Of a stretch of DNA of 55,191 bases, positions 7,225 through 15,859 are shown one piece after another. Source of the stretch: Thermoplasmata archaeon (GTDB lineage Archaea > Thermoplasmatota > Thermoplasmata > Thermoplasmatales > Thermoplasmataceae); NCBI GenBank assembly GCA_021797055.1, contig JAKAAI010000003.1, positions 1 to 55,191 of the forward strand. Reading direction: 5' to 3'. The notes beneath the pieces were generated by a model. It was given only the letters and a program-made list of their open reading frames with translations, had not been told where the DNA came from and did no database searches. The position numbers were made by a program, and so were the translations under genes. Positions within the stretch are counted from its first letter, which is position 1, and each line of letters starts with the position of its first letter.

Positions 7225-9199
7225 TTCCATTATCGAAAAGCGATAGGATGAATGAGAAACACTCAAAACCGCGTTCTATGTATTTCCTATAGAAAGAACG
7301 GTCTATGCTTCCATTCCCTGAAGGATCCACAATATGCCTGGACCTATTCATTACAATTGCCTCAACGCTCTCGCCCGGATTTATATCTATGCCACCGGAC
7401 ATGTATGCCTTAAGAACGCTTTTCTGAAGGTTGTTGACCCTGTATTCATCATGATGCCTGGTTATCCTGAAATGCATCATGTAATCACTGCTGTCGGATC
7501 TGCCAAGATCCTTCAGGTACCGATCCCTTATGGAAAGAAGGTCCTTTTTTTTCGAAGGTATGTCCGCTGCAAACTTGCACTCCTTGAGAACCTCAAGGCA
7601 TTCTACCTGCATCTTTCTAACTATATCAGGAACATCTGTTCTCCTTGCCATTATACCTCTGAGTTTGTATGTGCCATCGTATCTCAGGCCGATGTAGCTG
7701 TTCGGCGATCCTGTGTTTTTTCTTGATGGCAGGAACACTATCCACCTGTAGTGACCATCCAGAACAATATCTATCTTTGTGGAATCCTTTATCCTTGAGA
7801 GAAGCTCACCAACATCACCCTTTCCTCTTATCCAGAGAGAATCCACTATTCCATGTATGACCTCGAATCCCATCTCACCTGCGATTTTAATTGCTTTTGT
7901 CAGAGATGATCTTCCTATAGCGGTTATCGCTTCGTGCACCTCTATCTTGCCGAATTTTGCATTCTTGTATCCCGTATAGCCGAATGATGTCAGAAGCAGC
8001 CATTTCAGTGCTACGTCTCTTTTATTATAGAGAGGATCCAGATGCTTTACTGCTTTATATCTGAGCCTTGTTTCAAGAAGGAGCCTCAGGGCACCTGATA
8101 GAAAACCGTTCTTTTCATCAGATATGCTGTAGATTGTGTCCGGGATGCCGTCAGCGGATCTTGAAACAGTTTCAGGTGATAGGTTGTACCTAACAATTAT
8201 ACTCGGATACATAGACGAAAAATCTATTTCGTAAACATCCTCATATATTCCTGGACCCGGATCCAGAACAAGACCGCCCCTGTCCATCATGATAAGTTCC
8301 TCGGGAGATTTCTCTGATTCTGCATCATCCTTGTATGCGGTCACAAGCATGCCCTTCCTAACTGCTTCTGATACTTCGAGTGCTGATACTGCTGTTCCTG
8401 GTGTAACTGATGATGCAACCTCAAGAGGCAGAGACGACATCCTCGAAACCTCGAAGAGACCAGGCAGCCCTGCCTCAGAATATATGAAGGAATCAGAATT
8501 TATGCATATCCTGCCGCTGATGTGCACCGATTCATTTTTATAGAGCACACGTCCGTAAGAAGCGTATGTCCTTCCAGAATCAATCCTTACCTTTGGTATC
8601 GTAAAACCGTGATCGAGTATCCTGTCTACCAGATACCCAAAGGAACCGCCTGCGTTGTTGTATATTATGATTATATTGTGATCTATCTCATGCGCAATGT
8701 CTATCAGAAGATTCCTGTCAATTTGATTGTATATGCGATCATCAATGGATACAGATGATATGTGCCCTCCGATCAGCTTTGGTATTATCATTACATGCGG
8801 TATTTCAGGATCCGGGTCCATGAGATCGCCGATACCGAGGAACCTTAGATCCATAAGGGATACATATCTCAGGACGGGATTTATATCTGAATTGTATATC
8901 TTGAATTTTCTGCTTAATCCTATGGATGACACTATGGAAACAATCTCCCTGAATTTGGACGGCTTTGAGAATATCTTCAATCCAGTTACGACTCCATGCA
9001 TCGTCTCCTCTTCCGAAAATTGCGTCCGGATGTAACCTGAAAATGAAAGATCTGATTCCAGTCTTTCTAGATCGAAGCGATCCCCTGTAACAAAAAGCCA
9101 TGATCTGTTCTGGTTCAATGTCTTTTTAATCTTACCGTCACGCATGAACCAGAGTGATATCCTATCAGATCCAGTTCCATTGATAAGTGTTTCTGGCAT
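7160..9199 (-). CDS. polB2: Degenerate family B DNA polymerase (PolB2 type)
   Basis: A 679-residue B-family polymerase with eroded motifs. Motif A is intact: EIDFSSMYPSII with Asp326. Motif B reads KWLLLTSFGYTG, the usual Asn after Lys399 being Leu403. Motif C, normally YGDTDS, reads HGIVDS: the first Asp is Ile451 but Asp453 remains. The KLRGIMARR segment (512-520) is kept. The exonuclease motifs look lost: the DIE position reads PKL near residue 140 and the NxxxF-D motif reads NNAGGSFGY near 181. This fits the archaeal PolB2 group, described as inactivated yet reported to have translesion activity in Sulfolobus. The two main metal-binding aspartates survive, so weak activity is possible. 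It is the last gene of a three-gene operon. Confidence 0.88.
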   Translation of the reverse strand: MPETLINGTGSDRISLWFMRDGKIKKTLNQNRSWLFVTGDRFDLERLESDLSFSGYIRTQFSEEETMHGVVTGLKIFSKPSKFREIVSIVSSIGLSRKFKIYNSDINPVLRYVSLMDLRFLGIGDLMDPDPEIPHVMIIPKLIGGHISSVSIDDRIYNQIDRNLLIDIAHEIDHNIIIIYNNAGGSFGYLVDRILDHGFTIPKVRIDSGRTYASYGRVLYKNESVHISGRICINSDSFIYSEAGLPGLFEVSRMSSLPLEVASSVTPGTAVSALEVSEAVRKGMLVTAYKDDAESEKSPEELIMMDRGGLVLDPGPGIYEDVYEIDFSSMYPSIIVRYNLSPETVSRSADGIPDTIYSISDEKNGFLSGALRLLLETRLRYKAVKHLDPLYNKRDVALKWLLLTSFGYTGYKNAKFGKIEVHEAITAIGRSSLTKAIKIAGEMGFEVIHGIVDSLWIRGKGDVGELLSRIKDSTKIDIVLDGHYRWIVFLPSRKNTGSPNSYIGLRYDGTYKLRGIMARRTDVPDIVRKMQVECLEVLKECKFAADIPSKKKDLLSIRDRYLKDLGRSDSSDYMMHFRITRHHDEYRVNNLQKSVLKAYMSGGIDINPGESVEAIVMNRSRHIVDPSGNGSIDRSFYRKYIERGFECFSFILSLFDNGTTLYDPVYSRPSRRVNLWEHH

Positions 9200-9205
9200 G
9201 CGTAA

Positions 9206-9454
9206 TCATTTCTCCAACGCTGCGTTTATCTCCCTCTGCATTTCAATCAGGATAGAGAAAAGGAAACCAATTTCAGGATCTATAAGTGAATAGGATATCT
9301 CAGCCGAATGCTTCCTGCCCTTTGTGACAAGATCCATGGATATTTTCCTGTCACTTATCACCATTATCGACTGCATCTTCTCTATCAGACCTGCTATTCT
9401 TTCCAGAGACTGCCTTGCGGTTGGCGTTGTTCGTCCCGTTTCATCACCTCCCAT
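9206..9454 (-). CDS. Small hypothetical protein of the polB2 operon
   Basis: An 82-residue protein whose stop lies 6 nt before the polymerase start. It looks helical and charged, with no recognised family. The ATG at 9454 overlaps the upstream gene by 61 bp; an in-frame ATG at 9376 would remove the overlap and start 17 nt after that gene ends, giving 56 residues. I cannot decide between them. The tight packing suggests translational coupling to the polymerase and a shared job. Confidence 0.65.
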   Translation of the reverse strand: MGGDETGRTTPTARQSLERIAGLIEKMQSIMVISDRKISMDLVTKGRKHSAEISYSLIDPEIGFLFSILIEMQREINAALEK

Positions 9455-9867
9455 GAATTACCTTTCATGCGCTGGCCCGTGAATATGTTCTCGTATGCCC
9501 ATGGACCGCCAAAAGAATAGAAAAATATCAGGCAGCCAAGGCTGTATGTTTTGATCCGCATTATCTCATAGATGCTGTCTATTATTTCAAACTGCCATGT
9601 GTCAATCTCCTCAGACTGCACTGCTATAAAATATGGCATGTTGTCACCATCAACAAGGATTGTCTGTAACTGGTGCGGATTCACAATCCTCTGGATCAGT
9701 ATCTCCAGATCCTCAAGGATCATCAGCGTGGCATCTATTATTATGCCGTCCGAAATGAGAAGATGCGCCCTGTCATTGAAGCGTCTGATGTATTCCATTG
9801 TCTCAATGATAGCTGATATCCTGAAATGTGGCTCCCGGAAGTATTTTAGATTTCCACGCACAGACAT
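9394..9867 (-). CDS. Hypothetical protein, first gene of the polB2 operon
   Basis: A 157-residue soluble protein with alternating helix and strand character (SDGIIIDATLMILEDLEILI; DTWQFEIIDSIYEIM). No cysteine pairs, P-loop or helix-turn-helix are visible. The last 20 residues are polar and overlap the next gene, so they may be poorly conserved. It is the promoter-proximal member of the operon ending in the degenerate polymerase. No function can be assigned; a polymerase accessory or regulator is an inference from position only. Confidence 0.7.
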   Translation of the reverse strand: MSVRGNLKYFREPHFRISAIIETMEYIRRFNDRAHLLISDGIIIDATLMILEDLEILIQRIVNPHQLQTILVDGDNMPYFIAVQSEEIDTWQFEIIDSIYEIMRIKTYSLGCLIFFYSFGGPWAYENIFTGQRMKGNSWEVMKRDEQRQPQGSLWKE

Positions 9868-9899
9868 GCATCTGCATATGGAAAAATCGTTTATCCTTG

Positions 9900-9925
9900 G
9901 GTTAAAAAATGAGCAAATGGCTCAA
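9900..9925 (-). promoter_or_regulatory. Promoter-proximal palindrome of the polB2 operon
   Basis: TGAGC-AAATG-GCTCA (9910-9924) has perfect 5-base arms and sits directly upstream, for leftward transcription, of an A/T stretch (9900-9909) that could serve as TATA box for the start at 9867. A binding site is possible, but the arms are short. Confidence 0.3.
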
Positions 9926-10004
9926 AATGTGGCTTCCTGAGCTCTGATCTATTAAACATTCTTATCCGGCGTTCATGCTTTATTTGCCCATAAAAGCCAG
10001 CTAA

Positions 10005-10014
10005 GGATTATAAT
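10005..10014 (+). promoter_or_regulatory. TATA element of the nucleotidyltransferase gene
   Basis: GGATTATAAT lies about 25-30 nt before the ATG at 10035, as for a leaderless archaeal transcript. Confidence 0.5.
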
Positions 10015-10034
10015 GAAATCTATAATTACAAAAC

Positions 10035-11123
10035 ATGGCACTCAAGGGGATTATAATGGCAGGCGGAAAGGGCACCAGGCTCAGGCCGATAACGTATTCC
10101 ATTCCAAAGCCACTTATTCCAATAGCAGGCAGGCCCTGTATCAGCTATCTCATGGAATCGTTCTACAAGGCATCAATAAAGGATTTCATAATAACGACAG
10201 GATACAAGTTCCAATCTCTCATCAATGGCGTGCTTGAGTCGAAACACCAGGACCAGAATGTCCTTTTCTCCGTGGAAAAGGAGCCTGCAGGCACTGCTGG
10301 CGGTGTAAAGCTTGTCGAGAACTTCCTTGAGGACACATTCATTGTAGGCAGCGGTGACATACTCCAGGACTTTGACATATCTGAAATACTCAGGCAGCAC
10401 ATGGAATCAAACGCAAAATTAAGCATAGTTCTAACCACAGTAGATGATCCCTCACAGTTTGGTATAGCCGAGGTGAAGAACAATACAATAAGGAGGTTCC
10501 TGGAAAAACCCACTCCAGACAAAGCATTCAGCAACCTCATAAACACAGGCCTTTACGTCATCGAACCTGAAGTGCTTGAACTGATACCATCCGGCGAACC
10601 TTTTGATTTTGCAAAGCAGCTCTTTCCACTCATGCTTAAGATGGGAGAGAAGATAGGCGCTGTTACAGGTAAAGGTTCCTGGCTGGATACTGGAAGGCCC
10701 CATGACCTGATAGAGGCCAACAAGATGATGACCTCCCAGTACGGAGAGGAGGGCATACTCAAGAATTCAACAGGAAAAATAATACTCAGGGGTAAGCAGA
10801 AGTTTGGTGAGGGCACAACTGTGACTGGTCCTTCATATTTCGGCGATTCTGTTTCAATTGGACAGGGTTCCACAATATCCGGATCGGCAATATATGGAGA
10901 TTGCAGGATAGGCAGAAATGTTGAGATTGTAGATTCTGTCGTCATGGATTCTGTGAGGATAGATGATAGGGCAAAGATATTCCGTTCTGTTATAATGAAT
11001 GGTGACACGATTGCAGAAGATTGCGAAATAACTGACAGTGTTCTTTCACAGAAACTGAATCTTCAGAAAGGATCGAAGATTTTCAACGTCGCACTTCACT
11101 CAGAAACAATGGATTATGAATAG
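10035..11123 (+). CDS. NDP-sugar pyrophosphorylase with left-handed beta-helix
   Basis: A 362-residue sugar-phosphate nucleotidyltransferase that joins a sugar-1-phosphate to an NTP. The N-terminal nucleotide-binding loop IIMAGGKGTRLRP (residues 6-18) and IPKPLIPIAGRP are canonical. GSGDILQDFD carries the metal-binding Asp, EKP and WLDTGRP follow. From about residue 255 hexapeptide-like repeats (GEGTTVTGPSYFGDSVSIGQ) form a beta-helix. The sugar and base are not readable; mannose-1-P guanylyl- or glucose-1-P thymidylyl-transferase are candidates. Its product probably feeds glycosylation of surface proteins such as those in this window. Confidence 0.9.
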   Translation: MALKGIIMAGGKGTRLRPITYSIPKPLIPIAGRPCISYLMESFYKASIKDFIITTGYKFQSLINGVLESKHQDQNVLFSVEKEPAGTAGGVKLVENFLEDTFIVGSGDILQDFDISEILRQHMESNAKLSIVLTTVDDPSQFGIAEVKNNTIRRFLEKPTPDKAFSNLINTGLYVIEPEVLELIPSGEPFDFAKQLFPLMLKMGEKIGAVTGKGSWLDTGRPHDLIEANKMMTSQYGEEGILKNSTGKIILRGKQKFGEGTTVTGPSYFGDSVSIGQGSTISGSAIYGDCRIGRNVEIVDSVVMDSVRIDDRAKIFRSVIMNGDTIAEDCEITDSVLSQKLNLQKGSKIFNVALHSETMDYE

Positions 11124-11149
11124 AGTGTATAATTTTAAAATATCAAGGA

Positions 11150-12037
11150 TCAGAGGAGCCCGGCTTTCTGGAGTATCAGGAGATCCTCAGTTGTAAGCTG
11201 CTCGCCGTTCTTGAACTTATCAAAAAGGATGGTGGCTTTTTCCTGTATTTCTGACTCCTTCTCCTTCTTCTTGGTTGCCTTGTTCTTCGTCCTCATTGAA
11301 TAGATTGCCTTTTCCATGTCCCGTAAGTCGTTCTTTGCCTTCACAAATTCCTGGTGCTCCTTTTCAGCTTCCTGGTTGTATTTTATGAACGACTCATGCA
11401 TCTCGTCTGCCTTTCTTCTTGTCTCGTCAAGTTCCTGAAGAAGCACGTTTATCTCCTCGCTGAGTCCGGAAATCTTCTGAGAAATTTCCTCAACCTGCTT
11501 CTTCATGGTTTCGCCCTCTTCCTTCTCCTTCTTCATCTTCTGAACTATGTCTTTAATAATATCATTCTGGCCAATTGCATCCTCGAAGGCCTTCTTCATC
11601 CTCTTTATCTCGTTTGTCAACTTCCGTATCTCGGATACAACCTTTTGTTCCTCTGTCTTTGTCAGCTGCGTGGTTTGCTGCTTTGTCTCAAGACGCTGTA
11701 GTTCACGCTCTCTTCCCTTAATATCCCTGATGTCGATGTCTTTTACAGGAACCTCTCCCCTGACCTTCCGGTATTCTTTCCTGTATTCCTGGTATTTAGA
11801 AAAATGCTCTTCCTTTTCAGCCCTTAGCTTCTGGACCTGTTCTATGAGAGCGCTCTTCTCGGCTATCTTTTCCTTTGCGGCATCACGTAGTTCACGGACT
11901 TTTGCATTGAGCACGTCCCTTTCAGCGGCAAACTTCTGCGATTCCTCAGAAAGTCTGTCCCTGTTCCTTACGTGTTCTTCCACTATATTCCTAAGAGCCT
12001 CGCGCTTCTCCTCAAATTCGTCTAAAAGCTCGGTCAT
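11150..12037 (-). CDS. Archaeal coiled-coil protein (COG1340-like)
   Basis: A protein of about 295 residues, almost wholly coiled coil: long heptad runs rich in Glu, Lys, Arg and Gln from residue 1 to about 265. It ends in a compact conserved tail (FDKFKNGEQLTTEDLLILQ). That layout fits the uncharacterised archaeal family COG1340. No SMC head or Walker motif is present. The ATG at 12037 is preceded by a Shine-Dalgarno-like AGGGTGATC that overlaps an alternative GTG start at 12043. Convergent with the nucleotidyltransferase gene. Function unknown. Confidence 0.8.
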   Translation of the reverse strand: MTELLDEFEEKREALRNIVEEHVRNRDRLSEESQKFAAERDVLNAKVRELRDAAKEKIAEKSALIEQVQKLRAEKEEHFSKYQEYRKEYRKVRGEVPVKDIDIRDIKGRERELQRLETKQQTTQLTKTEEQKVVSEIRKLTNEIKRMKKAFEDAIGQNDIIKDIVQKMKKEKEEGETMKKQVEEISQKISGLSEEINVLLQELDETRRKADEMHESFIKYNQEAEKEHQEFVKAKNDLRDMEKAIYSMRTKNKATKKKEKESEIQEKATILFDKFKNGEQLTTEDLLILQKAGLL

Positions 12038-12169
12038 GATCACCCTTCGTTAAAAGCCTTCCTCTATTCCTGAACGAGATAAATATCTTTCGCAATTTTT
12101 TTGGTTTTTTATCCTGAATTGATGCTTCTATTCACGTTAATGTTGGAATTCTGGATCTCAAGGCAAGGT

Positions 12170-13477
12170 TCATTTCATCGCAGAGTCGGCGGCGATTATT
12201 ATTGGGTCCCATACTGGACCGAAAGGCGGAGTGTATCCAAGATCTGTATAGAAAAGATCATCAGCAGTCATCTTTGACTGCACAGCCATGGCCAATGTGT
12301 TAAGTCTCCATGCCCCACCATCCTTTGAAACAACCTGGGCACCAAGGATCCTCTTTGTTCCGGTATCGTAGACAAGCGACAGAAAAACATCTGATCCGTC
12401 CGGGTAATAATTGGCCCGGCTCTTTGCCTTTATGTTTACAGATTTTGCGCTGAATCCTTCCTTTAACGCCTCATCCAAGGTTAAACCAGTGAATCCTATC
12501 TCGTAATCGAACACCTTTACCAGTGTTGTGCCGATCGAACCGGGGAAGATCATTACAGATCCGCCGATGTTTGATCCAGCAACGCGTCCCATCTTATTAG
12601 ATATCTGTGCGAGCGGGTGCCAGTCTTTCTTCCCAGTAACAATGTTAGTTGTCGTTGCACAGTCTCCGGCTGCGTATATGTCAGGATCGCTGGACTGCAT
12701 TTTTTCGTTCACGACAATCAGGCCCCTTTCGTCCGTAATTATCGAACATTTCTTCGCTATTTCAGTATTAGGGTATGTGCCTGTGGCAAAAAGCACAAGA
12801 TCATATTTATCATGCCCGCCGTTATGGTGAACTTCAAAACCTGATCCATTCACTGTAACTTCTTTTATGAAAGAATCTTTTATCACCCTGACCTTTGACT
12901 CAAAGTATTTCCTGAATTCTGCCCCGACAAATTCTCCAAGGTGCTTGAACACCGCATTGTGCCTGGAGTATACCGTGACCTCAAGCCCTCTTTGCACAAG
13001 CGAGGCCGCAAGCTCTATCCCAAGTACACCGTCTCCTATTATCCCAACACTTGATGCACTTTTAAGTTTTTCCTGCACCGCTGACGCTGATTCCAGGGAC
13101 CTCAGACCCATTGCGCCTTCAAATTGAAGGTTTTTAGGTATCTTCGGGGATACGCCAGTCGCTATAACTAATCTGTCGTATCTCATCTTCTCGCCATTAT
13201 CTAGACTTAGGGTCTTCTCGTCCCTATTAATACTCAGTACTTCTATCCCGGTTCTGACAGAGATGCCCCGGTTCTTCGTAAACTCCTCAATTCTATAGTG
13301 AATGAGATCGTTTATTGATGGCACGATCCCCTCCAGGAAATATGGTATTCCACATTCAGCATAAGATACGTATTTCCCCTTTTCCAGAACGATCACATTG
13401 AGATCAGGATTCACACGCTTTGCCTTTGATGCAGCAGACATGCCTGCCGCGCCGCCTCCGATAATTACAACATCCAT
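12170..13477 (-). CDS. CoA-disulfide reductase / NADH oxidase family flavoprotein
   Basis: A 435-residue FAD and NAD(P)H-dependent enzyme. The FAD motif GGGAAGMSAA is at residues 7-16. YAECGIPY has the single redox Cys42, typical of CoA-disulfide reductases and some NADH oxidases. The NAD-binding GDGVLGIELA and the second FAD motif YAAGDCA are visible, followed by the dimerisation domain ending near PPFGPVWDPI. It likely keeps CoA or similar thiols reduced, or removes oxygen. The gene is monocistronic between pyrF and the coiled-coil gene. Confidence 0.88.
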   Translation of the reverse strand: MDVVIIGGGAAGMSAASKAKRVNPDLNVIVLEKGKYVSYAECGIPYFLEGIVPSINDLIHYRIEEFTKNRGISVRTGIEVLSINRDEKTLSLDNGEKMRYDRLVIATGVSPKIPKNLQFEGAMGLRSLESASAVQEKLKSASSVGIIGDGVLGIELAASLVQRGLEVTVYSRHNAVFKHLGEFVGAEFRKYFESKVRVIKDSFIKEVTVNGSGFEVHHNGGHDKYDLVLFATGTYPNTEIAKKCSIITDERGLIVVNEKMQSSDPDIYAAGDCATTTNIVTGKKDWHPLAQISNKMGRVAGSNIGGSVMIFPGSIGTTLVKVFDYEIGFTGLTLDEALKEGFSAKSVNIKAKSRANYYPDGSDVFLSLVYDTGTKRILGAQVVSKDGGAWRLNTLAMAVQSKMTADDLFYTDLGYTPPFGPVWDPIIIAADSAMK

Positions 13478-13541
13478 TGGTATCTGTTGTGTGATATGAA
13501 ATTCATATTTAACAGCCTATCCCCTATAATCAGGGAGGATC

Positions 13542-14210
13542 TTAAGACTGATTTGACAAAAGCGGCCGTTTAGGGATTGTGCGTATTCGTGCAGAAATTT
13601 CTGCTGCTTCCTTACCCGGGTGATCCGATCCGTAGAGAGATCTTCCTATAATTACGAAATCTGCTCCAGCCCTGATGGCTTTGGCAGGATCACCACCCTG
13701 AGCCCCGGCACCCGGAGAAATTATAACTGTCGCCGGCAATTTTGATCTGATATATTTAAGCATTTCCAGATTATTTGCAGGTGCCACTACTCCATACACG
13801 TTTGCATCTTCTGAGATTCTGATAAGTTTGTCTACCTGCTGATCCATGACTTCCGATGCTCCTTTATGAGACATCGCAACGACCGAAAACACTTTCAGGG
13901 ATGGTTCTGTCTTTGAAATCTCCTGAAGCGAATCGCTACCGACAAAAGAATGAGCAATAACCCCATAAGCTCCACTCTTTTTTATTATTCCTGTTATCAG
14001 ACGATGTGTGTTCGGTATATCGGCAAGCTTCAGGTCACAGATGACAGGTTTAATTCTGCTCAGTTCTGATATGATTCTAACACCAGCAGCGAGAATAAGA
14101 GGCCAGTTTATCTTTATAAATGATATATATTCTGATATTTCTCTAGATATCTGAATCGCTCTTTGTTCTTCCATTACATCCAGCGCAAGGATTATTCTAC
14201 TTTCATCCAC
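13542..14210 (-). CDS. pyrF: Orotidine 5'-phosphate decarboxylase
   Basis: A 222-residue enzyme of the last step of UMP synthesis. LALDV near residue 8, Lys33, and the catalytic DLKLADIPNT (Asp59, Lys61, Asp64) identify it. The phosphate-binding region SPGAGAQGGDPAKA and VIIGRSLYGSDHPG follow near the C-terminus. A TATA element at 14231-14238 lies about 24 nt before the ATG. Its partner pyrE lies 1.6 kb away on the other strand, with ftsZ between them. Confidence 0.95.
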   Translation of the reverse strand: MDESRIILALDVMEEQRAIQISREISEYISFIKINWPLILAAGVRIISELSRIKPVICDLKLADIPNTHRLITGIIKKSGAYGVIAHSFVGSDSLQEISKTEPSLKVFSVVAMSHKGASEVMDQQVDKLIRISEDANVYGVVAPANNLEMLKYIRSKLPATVIISPGAGAQGGDPAKAIRAGADFVIIGRSLYGSDHPGKEAAEISARIRTIPKRPLLSNQS

Positions 14211-14574
14211 TCACTGTGATAGTTTTAAAGATATTAAACGTTGATAGTATGCATTAACCTGTAAAAATTCCATCGGAATTCAAATACATAGATTTTTGCT
14301 GTGATGAAGATTAGAAAATTACCAAATCAATCTCAGTTATTGTTTTTTCTGTTATCTTCAAATCTTCCTGTTTCCATGTTCTACTATCCCTGTTTATCTG
14401 GTAATTCAAGAAAAAACGAAGACGCAAGAACGGGCACGCCTCAGAAAAAACATGCAGGTCAAAAGATGCGTGACTTTTGGATTTTTTTGCATTGGAAGAA
14501 AATTATTGTATTTTACAGAAGTAAGATTTAATTTATTGCTAATAGACTGCCAGGGCATAGAATATTGAAAGTAA
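14211..14574. other. Intergenic region between pyrF and ftsZ
   Basis: It holds the pyrF promoter (TATA at 14231-14238). A rightward open frame of 76 codons (14301-14531) exists, but its composition is unlike the neighbours, it has no clear promoter, and it has no recognisable motif. I do not call it a gene. The remainder is AT-rich with no hairpin I could support. Confidence 0.5.
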
Positions 14575-15714
14575 TCAGGAGATTTCTTCTATGTTCATTT
14601 CATCATCTGTGAAACCAAGCCTCTTCCCAAGACTTAATAGATCACCCTTATCTGCAACCGTATAGGGTGATTTCACTCCAGTAAGAAGAACAAGCACCTT
14701 CATCTTTCCTGTCATCCCTGGATCAATGCTTGTCCCCCAGAATATAGTTGCATCCTTGTTTATCCTTCTCTGAACCTCTTTCATTGCAGTCTGGACTTCC
14801 TTCAGCGTCATGTCAGGACCACCAATTACTCGCATTACGCATCCTCTTACTTCGCTGATATCCGCTTCAATTAGCGGAAATTTGAGCGCACTGTTAACTG
14901 AGGAGATGACCTTGTCCTCGCCCTCAGCCGATTCGCCAACACCTACAATTGCAACCCCACCAGACTTCATTACAGCTTTTATATCGGCATAATCTATGTT
15001 AATCAAGCCAGTCTTCCTTATCATCTCAGTGAGGCCTTTCATTGTCTCTGTCAGCACAGAATCGGCATAGTTAAATGAGCCTTCCAGAAACTTATTTGGT
15101 GTTTCAGATATCAGCTTGTCATTCGGGATAGTAATAAGGGTATCAGAATTTGGAAAAAGTTTCCTGATTCCAAGCATGGCATTTGCCATTCTTACTTTCC
15201 CTTCTCCGTGGAATGGCAGTGTCACAATTGAGATAACTGTTGCATTTGTTTCCTTGGCAAGTTTTGCGACCACCGGAGCTGACCCGGTACCTGTTCCACC
15301 ACCCAGGCCACACGTTACAAAAACTATATCGCTGCCTTTGAGCAGGTTCCTGAGTTCGGTAACATTCTCAACTGCGGCTTCCTCTCCAATCTGTGGAAGA
15401 CCTCCAGAACCTTTTCCCTTAGTGCGGATCTTTCCAATAAGAAGTTTTGCCTGCGACTTTGAGATCTTGAGATGATTTGCATCAGTGTTTATTGAAAGAA
15501 GGTCTGCCCCCTTCAATCCTGACTCTACAAGCCTTGTAATGGTGTTTGACCCGCCTCCTCCGCATCCAACAATCCTGATCCTGACCTTCTTTAAATTTGC
15601 CGCTCTTCTTATCTGCTCGTCTTCTGGAGCCTCGTAACCATCGTCGTCCTCAAAACCTCCAAGGTCGTATGTCCTTGGAGCATTATTCAATATAACGCTA
15701 ATTGTGTCTTCCAT
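14575..15714 (-). CDS. ftsZ: Cell division protein FtsZ
   Basis: A 379-residue tubulin-family GTPase that forms the division ring. GCGGGGSNT at residues 50-58, the tubulin signature GGGTGTGSA at 138-146, and the catalytic T7 loop NIDYADIKAV are all present. The first 40 residues are an acidic extension; the C-terminal tail is short. The start codon is preceded by the 9-base palindrome TGTCTGACA and, further up, by a TATA box. No second ftsZ is in the window. Confidence 0.97.
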   Translation of the reverse strand: MEDTISVILNNAPRTYDLGGFEDDDGYEAPEDEQIRRAANLKKVRIRIVGCGGGGSNTITRLVESGLKGADLLSINTDANHLKISKSQAKLLIGKIRTKGKGSGGLPQIGEEAAVENVTELRNLLKGSDIVFVTCGLGGGTGTGSAPVVAKLAKETNATVISIVTLPFHGEGKVRMANAMLGIRKLFPNSDTLITIPNDKLISETPNKFLEGSFNYADSVLTETMKGLTEMIRKTGLINIDYADIKAVMKSGGVAIVGVGESAEGEDKVISSVNSALKFPLIEADISEVRGCVMRVIGGPDMTLKEVQTAMKEVQRRINKDATIFWGTSIDPGMTGKMKVLVLLTGVKSPYTVADKGDLLSLGKRLGFTDDEMNIEEIS

Positions 15715-15715
15715 A

Positions 15716-15748
15716 TGTCTGACAATATTAATTACTACATATATATAC
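15716..15748 (-). promoter_or_regulatory. ftsZ promoter with TGTCTGACA element
   Basis: For leftward transcription, a TATA-like run (15737-15748) lies about 29 nt before the ATG, and the 9-base palindrome TGTCTGACA (15716-15724) sits between it and the start codon. A second copy is at 15810-15818 near pyrE. Confidence 0.55.
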
Positions 15749-15809
15749 TTTACTTCATTAAATGCTCAATATTTAGGTAGATTGTAATTTAAATTTTAAT
15801 TTTGGATCT

Positions 15810-15827
15810 TGTCTGACATAATTGTCA
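15810..15827 (+). promoter_or_regulatory. TGTCTGACA repeat upstream of pyrE
   Basis: TGTCTGACA followed by TAATTGTCA gives two overlapping inverted repeats (TGTC-T-GACA and TGACA-TAAT-TGTCA). It lies just upstream of a TTTTAGA element at 15833 that could serve as TATA box for pyrE (ATG 15860). Confidence 0.4.
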
Positions 15828-15859
15828 AAAGATTTTAGATTCCGAATCAATCCCGAAAG

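Noticed and set aside
11547..12053. 168-codon frame antisense to the coiled-coil gene
   Set aside because: Ser/Phe/Leu-rich product is the usual mirror of a Glu/Lys-rich coiled-coil sequence, not a gene.
14301..14531. 76-codon rightward open frame between pyrF and ftsZ
   Set aside because: No promoter at the right distance, odd composition (Phe/Leu then Lys/Arg mix), no family feature; likely chance in non-coding DNA.
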